Source: CAVVKW01 sp963749035 (GTDB taxonomy: Bacteria > Verrucomicrobiota > Verrucomicrobiia > Chthoniobacterales > JAATET01). Taken from it: a stretch of DNA of 64,000 nt. The stretch lies in assembly GCA_963749035.1 (NCBI GenBank), contig CAVVKW010000004.1:124001-188000 (forward strand), written 5' to 3'. The notes under the pieces are model-generated. The model was not told where the DNA came from, searched no databases, and worked only from the letters and a program-made list of their open reading frames with translations. Position numbers and translations under genes: made by a program. Shown piece after piece: positions 33,889-42,285 of this stretch. Within the stretch, counting starts at the first letter, position 1. Each line of letters opens with the position of its first letter.

Positions 33889-34845
33889 GTGGAGGGGGAA
33901 GCTCTCTGGCGGCGGATCGGGCGGACCGTTCGACAGCAGATCGACTCCGATTATTTCCCCGAGGGCGCTGCGGCAGTGGCGGCCGGTCCGGAGCGGTTCG
34001 AGTGGTCGCGGGCGATCCCGTTTGCGATTCTGCACCTCGGGTGCCTCGGGGTGATCTGGACGGGGTGGAGTTGGACGGCGGTCGCGGTCGCGGCGGTGCT
34101 TTATTTGGTCCGGATGTTCGCGATCACGGGGTTTTATCACCGGTATTTCTGTCACAAAGCCTACCGGACTTCGCGGGTAAATCAGTTTGTGTTCGCGCTG
34201 ATCGGACTGACGGCGGTGCAGCGGGGGCCGCTCTGGTGGGCGGCGGTGCATCGGCATCACCACAAGCATTCCGACGAGGAATCGGACGCGCATTCTCCGG
34301 TGTGGAAGGGTTTTGCGTGGTCGCACGTCGGGTGGCTGACGAGCAGCCGGAATTTTCCGACGGATTACAAGGTCGTGCGCGACCTGGCGAAGTATCCGGA
34401 GTTGGTCTTTCTGAATCGCTTCGATTTGATCGGTCCGGCGATTCTCTTTGCGGGAATGTTCGGTCTGGGATCGCTGCTCGCGGCGGTCGCCCCGGGGTTG
34501 GGGACGACGGGATGGCAGTTGGTCGTCTGGGGGTTTTTTATTAGCACAACGGTGCTTTTCCACGGGACGTGCGCGGTGAATTCGTTCGCTCACACGCTGG
34601 GAACCAAGCGGTACGAGACGGACGACGAGAGTCGGAACAGTCTCGTGCTGGCGTTGATCACTTTGGGTGAGGGTTGGCACAACAATCACCACCATTTTCA
34701 GGCGTCGGCGCGACAGGGATTCTACTGGTGGGAAATTGATATTTCTTATTACGTCCTGAGGTTGTTGGCGGCTTGTGGATTGGTTTGGGATCTGCGCGGG
34801 GTGCCGGTGTCGGCCTACGACGAGGCCAGCGCGAGACGTCGCTGA
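33889..34845 (+). CDS. Membrane fatty acid desaturase (acyl-CoA/acyl-lipid delta-9 type)
   Basis: Di-iron desaturases of this family put a cis double bond in acyl chains, using O2 and an electron donor. The 318-residue protein (GTG start with AAGGAGG upstream) has the three histidine boxes: HRYFCHKAYRTSR (about 84-96), HRHHHKHSDEESDAHSP (about 121-) and WHNNHHHFQASARQG near the C-terminus, plus hydrophobic segments around 44-75 and 180-215. This is the stearoyl-CoA desaturase pattern. It is the first gene of the lipid cluster, one base before the flavoprotein frame, and gives the double bond on which Cfa-type enzymes act. Confidence 0.93.
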   Translation: MEGEALWRRIGRTVRQQIDSDYFPEGAAAVAAGPERFEWSRAIPFAILHLGCLGVIWTGWSWTAVAVAAVLYLVRMFAITGFYHRYFCHKAYRTSRVNQFVFALIGLTAVQRGPLWWAAVHRHHHKHSDEESDAHSPVWKGFAWSHVGWLTSSRNFPTDYKVVRDLAKYPELVFLNRFDLIGPAILFAGMFGLGSLLAAVAPGLGTTGWQLVVWGFFISTTVLFHGTCAVNSFAHTLGTKRYETDDESRNSLVLALITLGEGWHNNHHHFQASARQGFYWWEIDISYYVLRLLAACGLVWDLRGVPVSAYDEASARRR

Positions 34846-34851
34846 TTGACC

Positions 34852-36207
34852 GTGGAACGGGTCGCGGTGATCGGGTCGGGCGTGGCGGGATTAGGCTGCG
34901 CTTGGAATTTGCGTGACGTGGCGAAGGTCACGTTGTTTGAGCAGGCGGATCGGACGGGAGGACACACGAACACGGTGACCGTGAAGGAGGACGGTCGGGA
35001 CGTGCCGATTGACACTGGGTTCATTGTTTTCAACGAGGTGACGTATCCACATCTTTGTCGGTTGTTCGACGAGTTGGGGGTGGCGACCGAGCCGAGTCAG
35101 ATGTCGTTCAGCGTGCAGCATCTGCCGGACGGATTGGAATACAACGGGATGAGTGTGCGGAAGGTTTTCGCGCAGTGGCGGAATTTGGTGCGACCACGTT
35201 TCCATCGGCTGTTGGGCGAGATCGGGCGATTTTTCGAGGTGGCGAACGCGTCGCTGGAGGTCGAGGTGCCGGGGACGGTGCGGGAATGGGCGAGGGCGAA
35301 CGGGTTCAGTCGGGATTTGCTCGATTATTACCTCGTGCCGATGAGCTCGGCGGTGTGGTCGACGCGGCCGGAAGACGTGATGGATTTTCCGGCCGGGATG
35401 TTGATCCGCTTTTTTTATAATCATGGTTTTCTGGGAGTGAAGACGCACCACCCGTGGTTCACGGTGAGCCGGGGGGCGCAATCATACGTCCGGAAGATCA
35501 TTGCCGGGACGGCTGAGCCGCGGCTGGGCGCGAAGGTGGTGGGTGTCGATGCGGTGGACGGTGGGGCGGAGGTGCGGACGAGTGACGGGGAGAGGGAGAA
35601 ATTTGATCGGGTCATCGTGGCCACCCACGGGGATCAGGCGCTGGAGTTGCTGGATCGGCCGACGGACGATGAAGCGAGGTTGCTGGGGGAGTTTCGCTAC
35701 CAACGGAATCACGCGATGCTGCACACGGACGAGCGGGTGATGCCGAAGCGGCGCGTGGCGTGGGCGTCCTGGAACTATCGGATCGAGGAGGAGGGAAAAT
35801 GTCACGCGAAGGCGCAGCCTGCTTCAGCTCCGGGAAACCGGCTGCGGGGCGAGGCGAGCGGGAGCGAGCGAGGCAACCGCCGGGAACGTGGATTTCGGGC
35901 GACGACGCATTACTGGATGAACGCATTGCAGAACGTTTCGCCGGAGGTGAACTACTTCGTGTCGATCAACGGAGAAGGGACGGTGCGGCCGGATCTGGTG
36001 CTTTACGAGACGGAGTATGATCATCCGACCTTCACTTTGGGGGCGGTGGCGGCGCAGAAGGAGCTGGGTGGGCTGAACCGGCGGAACGAGGATCAGCGGG
36101 TCTTCTTCTGCGGAAGTTACTTTCGGTATGGGTTCCACGAGGACGCGTATTGGTCCGCGGTGAAGGTGAGTGAGGACGTGAAGCGGGTGTTGCGGATCGA
36201 GCGGTGA
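34852..36207 (+). CDS. COG2907-type FAD/NAD-binding oxidoreductase with an in-frame insertion
   Basis: An amine-oxidase-like flavoprotein of 451 residues: dinucleotide loop VAVIGSGVAGLGCAWNLRD, then GGHTNTVTVKEDG, DTGFIVFNEVTYPHLCRLF, SSAVWSTRPEDVMDFPAGML, GAQSYVRKIIAGT, RNHAMLHTDERVMPKRRVAW and the C-terminal RVFFCGSYFRYGFHEDAYWS. This family is regularly encoded beside DUF1365 and Cfa proteins, as here, and is thought to modify acyl chains. About 33 residues (35797-35895, KCHAKAQPASAPGNRLRG..) interrupt two blocks that are contiguous in the family. The first start after the desaturase stop is TTG 34846; GTG 34852 leaves a typical N-terminus. Couples to the next gene (GTGA). Confidence 0.88.
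   Translation: MERVAVIGSGVAGLGCAWNLRDVAKVTLFEQADRTGGHTNTVTVKEDGRDVPIDTGFIVFNEVTYPHLCRLFDELGVATEPSQMSFSVQHLPDGLEYNGMSVRKVFAQWRNLVRPRFHRLLGEIGRFFEVANASLEVEVPGTVREWARANGFSRDLLDYYLVPMSSAVWSTRPEDVMDFPAGMLIRFFYNHGFLGVKTHHPWFTVSRGAQSYVRKIIAGTAEPRLGAKVVGVDAVDGGAEVRTSDGEREKFDRVIVATHGDQALELLDRPTDDEARLLGEFRYQRNHAMLHTDERVMPKRRVAWASWNYRIEEEGKCHAKAQPASAPGNRLRGEASGSERGNRRERGFRATTHYWMNALQNVSPEVNYFVSINGEGTVRPDLVLYETEYDHPTFTLGAVAAQKELGGLNRRNEDQRVFFCGSYFRYGFHEDAYWSAVKVSEDVKRVLRIER
35797..35895 (+). repeat. Palindromic sequence inserted in frame in the flavoprotein gene
   Basis: About 99 bases keep the frame open. They contain CGCAGCC (35813-35819) and its inverse GGCTGCG (35840-35846), with CCGG-GAAA-CCGG (35830-35841) between. 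The left part, TCACGCGAAGGCGCAG, resembles the intergenic octamer arrays at 32133 and 43409. Boundaries are estimated from where family conservation stops and resumes. Confidence 0.65.
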
Positions 36208-36974
36208 AGTCCTGCCTTTACGAGTGTGGGGTGATGCACCGGCGACTTGCGCCGAAGCGGCACGAGTTTGTCTATCGGATCTTCATGTTCTGGCTGGATC
36301 TGGATGAGCTGGACGAGGTGGCGGAGCGGGTTCCGATCTTCGGGGTGGAGGAACCGAATCTCTATTCCCTGCGGGCCGAGGATCATTATTCGCTGGACGG
36401 GCGGGGGCTGCGAGGAACGGTGGAGGAGTTCCTGTGGCGGAATGGCGAAACGCGGGCGGCGACGTCGATCGGGATGCTGACGCTGCCGCGGGTGTGCGGC
36501 TACGTTTTTAATCCGATCACGATTTACTTTTGTTCCGACGAAGACGGGGCGTTTGCTTCGGTGATTCAGGTCGGCAACACGTTCCGGGAGCTGAAGCTCT
36601 TTCACGTGCCGCGGGCGGCGGGCGGGGACGGGTTTGCGCGACGGGTCACGAAGCATTTTTACGTTTCGCCGTTCGCGGATCTCGATTTGGAATTCGATTT
36701 TCGATTTGACCTGCCGGGAGACCGGCTCGGGATTTGGATCGATGACTATCGCGGGGACGAGCGCGAATTGGTGACGTCGTTGACGGGTGAGCGGGTCGAG
36801 CTGACGACGGGTAACCTGGCTGCCATGACGCTGAAGTATCCTCTTGTGACGCTGCAGGTGATCGCGGGAATTCACTGGGAGGCCGCCAAGCTCTGGGCGA
36901 AACGTTTGCCATTTCGGACGAAGCAGGCTGATCCTGATTTGCAGCGGGAGGTTTTTCGTGAGTTTCGGGGGTAG
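36204..36974 (+). CDS. DUF1365 family protein
   Basis: A 256-residue protein of COG3496/DUF1365: SCLYECGVMHRRLAPKRHEF at the N-terminus, VCGYVFNPITIYFCSDEDGA, VIQVGNTFRELKLFHVPRAA and KHFYVSPFADLDLEFDFRF are the family blocks. The family has no settled activity, but it is almost always found with the COG2907 flavoprotein and Cfa, and in Rhodobacter the corresponding genes are in the singlet-oxygen sigma regulon. The GTG start overlaps the flavoprotein stop by four bases. An 85-base gap separates it from the glycosyltransferase. Confidence 0.9.
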   Translation: MKSCLYECGVMHRRLAPKRHEFVYRIFMFWLDLDELDEVAERVPIFGVEEPNLYSLRAEDHYSLDGRGLRGTVEEFLWRNGETRAATSIGMLTLPRVCGYVFNPITIYFCSDEDGAFASVIQVGNTFRELKLFHVPRAAGGDGFARRVTKHFYVSPFADLDLEFDFRFDLPGDRLGIWIDDYRGDERELVTSLTGERVELTTGNLAAMTLKYPLVTLQVIAGIHWEAAKLWAKRLPFRTKQADPDLQREVFREFRG

Positions 36975-37059
36975 GCAGTGAGTGGTGGGTGCAGGGGAAT
37001 CGGTGATTTATACAACGAATGCGCTCCGCTCTTTCGATAGACATGATTAAAAGAACGAC

Positions 37060-38181
37060 GTGAGGAAAATACTGGTTTTATCGGCGGGATACGGACGGGG
37101 GCACCACAGTGCTTCGAGTGCTTTGCGTAAGGAATTTGCCGAGATGAAGGAGAACGGCGAGGACGTGGAGTTCATCCTCGAAGATCCGTTGAAGCGGCCG
37201 GGCGACGAGCTGTATCCGTGGTCGCGGCGGTTTTACCTTCTGATGATCCGCAAGATTCCGTGGCTCTGGGGGATGATGTTCGTGGTGATCGATCAGCCGT
37301 GGCACACGCGCCTGAGTCTGTGGCTGATGCGCGGACTAAAGAACCGGCTGAGAGATATTTTGGCGGAGCACCAGCCGGACGTCGTGGTGTCGACCTACCC
37401 AATTTTTCCGCATTTTTTGGAGTATTACGAATTGCTGGACGCGCACCCGAACTGCGCCAACGTGATCATCGTGACCGACTCGATCACGGTGAACACGGTG
37501 TGGACGACGGCGAAGTGCGACGCGTTCGTTGTTCCGAACGAACTGACCGCTGACGTGCTGAGAAAACGGGGAATTCCGGAGGAAAAGATCCGACCGCTGG
37601 GATTCCCGGTCAATCCGGACATCGTCGATGCGGCGCGGGCTTCGAGTCGGCAAATTCCTCCCCGTGAGGGCGAGCAGGTGCGGGTCCTTTACATGATCAA
37701 TTCCGGACGAATGGACTCGAAGCGGATCGCAATTCGACTGGCGAAGATTCCTGACATTAAATTGACGATTACCGTGGCTTTCGACGACCGATTGCTGGCG
37801 GGTCTTCGGAAGGCGCTGAGCGGATACGGCGATCGGGTCGAGGTTTTGAATTGGACCAACCGGCTGCCGGAGTTGTTTTCGGAGAGTCATTTGTTGGTGG
37901 CGAAGGCCGGTGGGGCGACGACGCAGGAGGCGCTGGCCGCGGGGCTTCCGATGGTTGTGACGAAGGCGGTGCCGGGGCAGGAGCCAGGGAATGCGCAGTT
38001 GCTCGAGAAGCTCGGAGCGGGGATTTTTGTCGGTGATCGGAACCGGGTTACGCCGACGGTGAAGAAACTTCTCGAGGACAACTGCAAAGGGCTTGGCGAG
38101 CTGGTGGTGGCAGGGGGCGGTTCGCCCGATGGAGCGGCGAAAATCGCGCGGTTATTAATGGAGATCGAGCCGAGTCGGTGA
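37060..38181 (+). CDS. MGDG-synthase/UgtP-like glycosyltransferase (GT28), copy 1
   Basis: A 373-residue GT-B glycosyltransferase. The N-terminal MGDG-synthase domain has LVLSAGYGRGHHSASSALRK, WLMRGLKNRLRDILAEHQPD, VVVSTYPIFPHFLEYY; the C-terminal sugar-nucleotide domain has VLNWTNRLPELFSESHLLVA, then AGGATTQEALAAGLPMV and VPGQEPGNAQLL. Characterised relatives add glucose or galactose from UDP-sugar to diacylglycerol, making membrane glycolipids at the inner leaflet. The GTG start gives the usual MRKILVLSAG. A second family member is at 42286. Which sugar and lipid are used cannot be read from the sequence. Confidence 0.87.
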   Translation: MRKILVLSAGYGRGHHSASSALRKEFAEMKENGEDVEFILEDPLKRPGDELYPWSRRFYLLMIRKIPWLWGMMFVVIDQPWHTRLSLWLMRGLKNRLRDILAEHQPDVVVSTYPIFPHFLEYYELLDAHPNCANVIIVTDSITVNTVWTTAKCDAFVVPNELTADVLRKRGIPEEKIRPLGFPVNPDIVDAARASSRQIPPREGEQVRVLYMINSGRMDSKRIAIRLAKIPDIKLTITVAFDDRLLAGLRKALSGYGDRVEVLNWTNRLPELFSESHLLVAKAGGATTQEALAAGLPMVVTKAVPGQEPGNAQLLEKLGAGIFVGDRNRVTPTVKKLLEDNCKGLGELVVAGGGSPDGAAKIARLLMEIEPSR

Positions 38182-38201
38182 TGGCGGGCGTATCAGATAG
38201 C

Positions 38202-38234
38202 GGGCGGCTCGTTGACCAATTCATTCAGCCGCCC
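38202..38234 (+). terminator. Perfect eight-pair hairpin between glycosyltransferase and Cfa genes
   Basis: GGGCGGCT (38202-38209) and AGCCGCCC (38227-38234) flank a 17-base loop. A T-run (GTTTTT) comes 10 bases after the stem rather than directly, so this may be a weak terminator, an attenuator or an mRNA-stabilising stem inside the cluster. Confidence 0.45.
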
Positions 38235-38257
38235 AGAGTCCGCACCGTTTTTCCGTG

Positions 38258-39499
38258 ATGATCGATCCCTTCCAGAAACTCGTGTTGAGCAGTTTCGCGT
38301 CCTTGAAGAAGGGGACGTTGACGTTGATCGGGCCCGACGGAGAAGAGCAGAAATTCGGCGGGAAGGAGGCGGGCTTGAACCCGACGATCGAGCTGAAGAA
38401 TGACATCTTTTTCCGCAAGTGCGTGGTTTCCGGTCCGATCGGGTTTGGGGAATCTTTCGTGGACGGAGATTGGGAGACACCGGACCTGACGGAGGTGATC
38501 GCATTTTTCATTCTGAACTCCGACTCGATGGCCGGGATCAAGACCGAGGGTGGCCGGTCGTCGATCGGAATCGGGTTGCTGAACGTTTACAACCGCTTGC
38601 TGCACAAGCGCCGCCCGAACAGCTTGGAGAAGAGTCGGGTGAACATCAGCGAGCACTACGATCTCAGTAACGATTTCTTCCGGTTGTGGCTGGATCCGTC
38701 GATGACGTATTCGTGTGCGTATTTCGACCCACCGGACTTATCGTTGGAGCAGGCGCAGAAGAAGAAATACGACGAGCTTTGTCGGAAGCTTCAGATCGCC
38801 AAGGACGACGAGGTGCTGGAGATCGGGACGGGCTGGGGAGGGTTCTCGATCCACGCGGCAAAAAACTACGGGTGTCGCGTGACGACGGTAACGATCTCGG
38901 AGGAGCAATTTGCGGAGGCGAGGGTGAAGGTGGAAGAGGCGGGACTGGAAGATCTCGTCCGCGTTCGGCTCCAGGATTACCGAGAAGTGACGGGTCATTT
39001 CGACAAGATCGTCTCGATCGAGATGATCGAGGCGGTGGGTGACGCTTACATCGACACTTTCGTGGAAGCGTGCGAAAAGCTGCTGAAACCGCGGGGGCTT
39101 CTCGGACTGCAGATGATCACGTGTCCGGATCGACAATATAAGTTTCTGCGCGACGGGGTGGACTTCATCCAGAAGCACATTTTCCCGGGTTCGCTGCTCG
39201 TTTCACAGGCGCGAATGACGGTGGCGTTTAACCGGACGGGGTGGCTGAACCTCTTGGATTGGGAGGACATGGGACCTTACTACGCGAAGACTTTGCGCTC
39301 CTGGGCGACGGCTTTTGAGCTGATGAGGGAGACAGTCTTGACGTTAGGTTTCGACGAGCGGTTTCTGCGGAAGTGGCGGTATTATCTGCGCTACTGCGAA
39401 GCTGCGTTCGGGACCCGACACATTTCTGTCGTGCAGGCGATCTACACCCGACCGAACAATTTGAATATCGAGTCGGACGTTTACGAAATCGGGAAGTAG
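38258..39499 (+). CDS. cfa: Cyclopropane-fatty-acyl-phospholipid synthase family methyltransferase, copy 1
   Basis: Cfa-type enzymes transfer a methyl(ene) from SAM to the double bond of unsaturated phospholipid chains in situ. From ATG 38258 the product has 413 residues: an N-terminal SCP2-like lipid-binding part (GFGESFVDGDWETPDLTEVI), the HYDLSNDFFRLWLDPSMTYS block, SAM loop VLEIGTGWGGFSIHAAKNYG, VTISEEQFAEAR, VSIEMIEAVG, and C-terminal TFELM/ RKWRYYLRYCEAAFGTRHIS. Length and order match true Cfa. GTG 38255 is one codon earlier. DUF1295 starts six bases after its stop. Product may be cyclopropane or methyl-branched chains. Confidence 0.93.
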   Translation: MIDPFQKLVLSSFASLKKGTLTLIGPDGEEQKFGGKEAGLNPTIELKNDIFFRKCVVSGPIGFGESFVDGDWETPDLTEVIAFFILNSDSMAGIKTEGGRSSIGIGLLNVYNRLLHKRRPNSLEKSRVNISEHYDLSNDFFRLWLDPSMTYSCAYFDPPDLSLEQAQKKKYDELCRKLQIAKDDEVLEIGTGWGGFSIHAAKNYGCRVTTVTISEEQFAEARVKVEEAGLEDLVRVRLQDYREVTGHFDKIVSIEMIEAVGDAYIDTFVEACEKLLKPRGLLGLQMITCPDRQYKFLRDGVDFIQKHIFPGSLLVSQARMTVAFNRTGWLNLLDWEDMGPYYAKTLRSWATAFELMRETVLTLGFDERFLRKWRYYLRYCEAAFGTRHISVVQAIYTRPNNLNIESDVYEIGK

Positions 39500-39505
39500 C
39501 GCTCA

Positions 39506-40300
39506 ATGACGGAGAGTTTTTGGATTCTGATGGCCGTTGGGTTCGCGTTGGCGCTGACCTTGATGGTGGTGACGTGGGGATTTGCGCGTTGGGTGAACAA
39601 TGCGAGTGTCGTGGACGTCGCGTGGTCGCTTGGATTTACGCTGCTGGTGGCAGCGTATTGGTTGGTCGGGCGGGGTGCACCGGATCGGAAGACGCTGATC
39701 GCTTCGATGGTAGCGATCTGGAGTCTGCGGCTCGGGACCTACCTTTGGCGGCGAGTGGCGAAGCATCACCCCGAGGAGGACGGGCGATACGCGACGTTGC
39801 GCGAGCAGTTTCCGAATTACCCTTGGTTGATGTTCTTCGGGTTTTTCATTTTGCAGGGTGTGTTGCTCGCGTTGCTGACGGTGCCGTTTGCTTTCGCGGC
39901 GCAGAATCCCACCGCGGCACTGTCTGGGTGGGAGTGGGCGGGAGCGGCGCTGTGGGTGGTGGCGATGGTGGGCGAGGGGTTGGCTGACTGGCAGCTGAAT
40001 GCGTTCCGGTCGAAACCGGAGAACCAGGGGGAGGTCTGTCAGCGCGGGTTGTGGCGTTATTCAAGGCACCCGAATTATTTCTTCGAGTGGTTGGTGTGGG
40101 TGGCGTTCTTCATTTTCGCCTGCGGGACCGAGGACGGTTGGATCTCGGTCTTTTGCCCGGCGATCATGCTGTATTTTCTCCTGAAGGTGACCGGGGTGCC
40201 GACGGCGGAGGAGCAGTCGCTGAAGTCGCGTGGGGACAAGTATCGTGAGTATCAGCGGACGACGAGTGTGTTCGTCCCCTGGTTTCCGAGGCGGCCGTGA
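39506..40300 (+). CDS. DUF1295 steroid-reductase-like membrane protein
   Basis: A 264-residue membrane protein with about six helices, of COG3752/DUF1295, related to 3-oxo-5-alpha-steroid 4-dehydrogenase and isoprenylcysteine methyltransferases. The C-terminal signature GLWRYSRHPNYFFEWLVWVA and KSRGDKYREYQRTTSVFVPW is the NADPH-binding region of that fold. In cfa clusters it is thought to act on the acyl chain, perhaps as a double-bond reductase, but no activity is proven. It sits between two Cfa-type genes, which supports work on the same substrate. Confidence 0.88.
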   Translation: MTESFWILMAVGFALALTLMVVTWGFARWVNNASVVDVAWSLGFTLLVAAYWLVGRGAPDRKTLIASMVAIWSLRLGTYLWRRVAKHHPEEDGRYATLREQFPNYPWLMFFGFFILQGVLLALLTVPFAFAAQNPTAALSGWEWAGAALWVVAMVGEGLADWQLNAFRSKPENQGEVCQRGLWRYSRHPNYFFEWLVWVAFFIFACGTEDGWISVFCPAIMLYFLLKVTGVPTAEEQSLKSRGDKYREYQRTTSVFVPWFPRRP

Positions 40301-40371
40301 AGCACGTGCCGGTGCCCGTCTTTCTGGGGAAAGGGGACGCCGTGCGGCGTTGCGGCTCGGTGACGGGAACG
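40297..40371 (+). repeat. Segment resembling 16795-16869
   Basis: This starts at the DUF1295 stop and fills the first third of the 236-base gap before the second Cfa-type gene. It aligns without gaps to 16795-16869 (shared GTGAAG...GTGCCG, CCC, GCGGCTC). The remainder of the gap, to 40536, holds no frame I would call a gene. Confidence 0.35.
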
Positions 40372-40536
40372 TGCTGAGATGGTTCTGGCCGCAGGCGGGT
40401 GTCGGGGAGCAACGTCGTCGGGACGGCGGTGCGGGTGTGATGGGTTCTGACGAACTGTTCGGTGGGCGGTGCGAGGAAGCGTTGGCGAAGTTTTCCCTGC
40501 CCAACGTCGGGGCGGTCTGAGAGTTTTGCGGGTGAA

Positions 40537-41568
40537 ATGATGTCGATTGATCAATTGCTGGCCAGAGGCTTGCTGCCGGACGCGGCGGTGCGGATGGGAA
40601 TTCGAAACCTGCTCGCGAAAAAACTGCGTGAGGAGGACCGGGGTGGAGTCGAGCCGCAGCAGGCGGCGCTGCAGGAATTTATCGATGAGTTGAAGGCGAG
40701 TCCGATTGCGATCAAGACGGACGCGGCGAACGAGCAGCATTACGAGGTGCCCACGAAGTTTTTTGAACTTTGTCTCGGGCCGCGAATGAAATACAGCAGC
40801 GGCTACTGGCCGAAGCCGGAGACGACGTTTGCCGAATCGGAAGAGGCGATGCTGGCGTTGTCGTGCGAGCGGGCGGAGCTGGCGGACGGGCAGGCGATTT
40901 TGGAGTTGGGTTGCGGCTGGGGGAGCCTGACGCTGTGGATGGCGGAGACGTATCCGGAGGCGCGGATCACTGCGGTGTCGAATTCGGCGACGCAGCGTGA
41001 GCACATCGAGGCTCGGTGCGCGGAGGGGGGTTATGGGAATGTTCGGGTGATCACTTGCGACATGAACGAACTGGATTTGGAGCCGGGGCAGTTCGACCGG
41101 GTGGTGAGCGTCGAGATGTTCGAACACATGAAGAACTATCAGGAGCTTCTTCGGCGGGTGGCGTCGTGGATGGTGGACGGTGGGAAGTTGTTCGTTCACA
41201 TCTTCACGCACGTCCGGTTTGCGTATCACTTCGAGGGGACGGATCCGTCGGATTGGATCACACGGTATTTTTTCGAAGGTGGGACGATGCCGTCGGACGA
41301 CCTGCTACTTTATTTCCAAGGGGACGTGCGGATCGACGCGCATTGGCAGGTGAGTGGGACGCATTACCAACGGACGTCGGAGGCTTGGCTGGCGGCGATG
41401 GACGCGAACGACGCGGAGATTCGGCCGATCCTGTCGACGGTGTATGGCGACGAGAACGTGGCGAAGTGGCGGGCGTATTGGCGGGTGTTCTTCATGTCGT
41501 GCGCGGAGCTGTGGGGGTATCGGGGTGGGAACGAGTGGATCGTGTCGCACTATCGCTTCGTGAAGTGA
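40537..41568 (+). CDS. Cfa-family methyltransferase, copy 2 (coclaurine-methyltransferase-like subgroup)
   Basis: A 343-residue SAM methyltransferase related to but distinct from copy 1: no SCP2-like N-domain beyond a short helical stretch, then HYEVPTKFFELCLGPRMKYS, SGYW, SAM loop ILELGCGWGSLTLWMAETYP, VSNSATQREHIEARC, VSVEMFEHMKNYQELLRR and the end WIVSHYRFVK. This subgroup resembles plant coclaurine N-methyltransferases and many bacterial proteins of unknown substrate. Start at the ATG pair 40537/40540. Being in the same run as cfa copy 1 and DUF1295, a fatty-acyl substrate is likely but unproven. Confidence 0.88.
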   Translation: MMSIDQLLARGLLPDAAVRMGIRNLLAKKLREEDRGGVEPQQAALQEFIDELKASPIAIKTDAANEQHYEVPTKFFELCLGPRMKYSSGYWPKPETTFAESEEAMLALSCERAELADGQAILELGCGWGSLTLWMAETYPEARITAVSNSATQREHIEARCAEGGYGNVRVITCDMNELDLEPGQFDRVVSVEMFEHMKNYQELLRRVASWMVDGGKLFVHIFTHVRFAYHFEGTDPSDWITRYFFEGGTMPSDDLLLYFQGDVRIDAHWQVSGTHYQRTSEAWLAAMDANDAEIRPILSTVYGDENVAKWRAYWRVFFMSCAELWGYRGGNEWIVSHYRFVK

Positions 41569-41645
41569 GCGGGGCTTCGAGGCCCGAGGCGAAGGCTCGC
41601 AGAGGGGAAGGGCTTCGGGGGCTCTCGCCGAGGCGCGGTGCGAGG

Positions 41646-42275
41646 ATGGGGACGTGGCTGGGGGTGGCGTTTTTGGCGATGAATTGGGTCGGCGCGGGGG
41701 AGCTGGTCGAAGGTGCGAAGGCGAAGGTTGCGGAGATGGAGGAGGCGGCGTCGCGGGATTTGCAATGGAAGTTGGGCGAGGAGGCGCTCGCGCTGGCGGA
41801 GCGGGCGGTTGCGGAAGATCCGGGGGACGCGGAGGCGCATTTGTCGGTCGCAATTGTTCTGGGGAAGATCTCGTTTCTCAGGCCGCCGCGGGAGCGGATC
41901 AAGGATTCGGCACGAATTCGGGACGCGGCACTGAAGGCGGTCGAGATCGATCCTGACTACGGACTTGCGCACTTCGTTTTGGGGCGCTGGCACTACGAAC
42001 TGGCGAATCTGGGAGCGGGGGCGAAATTTTTCGCGGAGATGCTCTTCGGGGAGTTGCCGGAGGCGTCGAACGAGAGTGCGGTGAAATACCTGGAACGAGC
42101 GCGTGATTTGGACGGCGGCTTGATGACGCGGGCGGAGTTGGGCCGGGCGTACCTGGCGGTGGGTCGGACCGAAGAGGCTCGCGCGCAACTTCGGGCGGCG
42201 GTCGCCTCGGAGGCAATTGATGCCGACGAGCGGGAGGCGCAGGCGAGGGCTCGCCAGGCGTTGCAAGATTTGTGA
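41646..42275 (+). CDS. Exported TPR protein of the lipid cluster
   Basis: A 209-residue protein: signal peptide MGTWLGVAFLAMNWVGAGEL, then helices with the pattern of TPRs (LALAERAVAEDPGDAEAHLS, AALKAVEIDPDYGLAHFVLG, ARDLDGGLMTRAELGRAYLA). The arrangement AVAEDPGDAEAHLSVAIVLG .. LGKISFLRPPRERIKDSARI recalls regulator-of-microtubule-dynamics-type TPR proteins annotated in many bacteria. Start is ATG 41646; a longer frame upstream lies over the methyltransferase gene. It ends ten bases before the next start, so it belongs to the cluster; role unknown. Confidence 0.8.
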   Translation: MGTWLGVAFLAMNWVGAGELVEGAKAKVAEMEEAASRDLQWKLGEEALALAERAVAEDPGDAEAHLSVAIVLGKISFLRPPRERIKDSARIRDAALKAVEIDPDYGLAHFVLGRWHYELANLGAGAKFFAEMLFGELPEASNESAVKYLERARDLDGGLMTRAELGRAYLAVGRTEEARAQLRAAVASEAIDADEREAQARARQALQDL

Positions 42276-42285
42276 AGGTGGCGGC

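Noticed and set aside
41016..41645. Frame extension upstream of the TPR gene over the second methyltransferase
   Set aside because: The overlapping part is a shifted reading of the methyltransferase gene; a signal peptide begins at ATG 41646.
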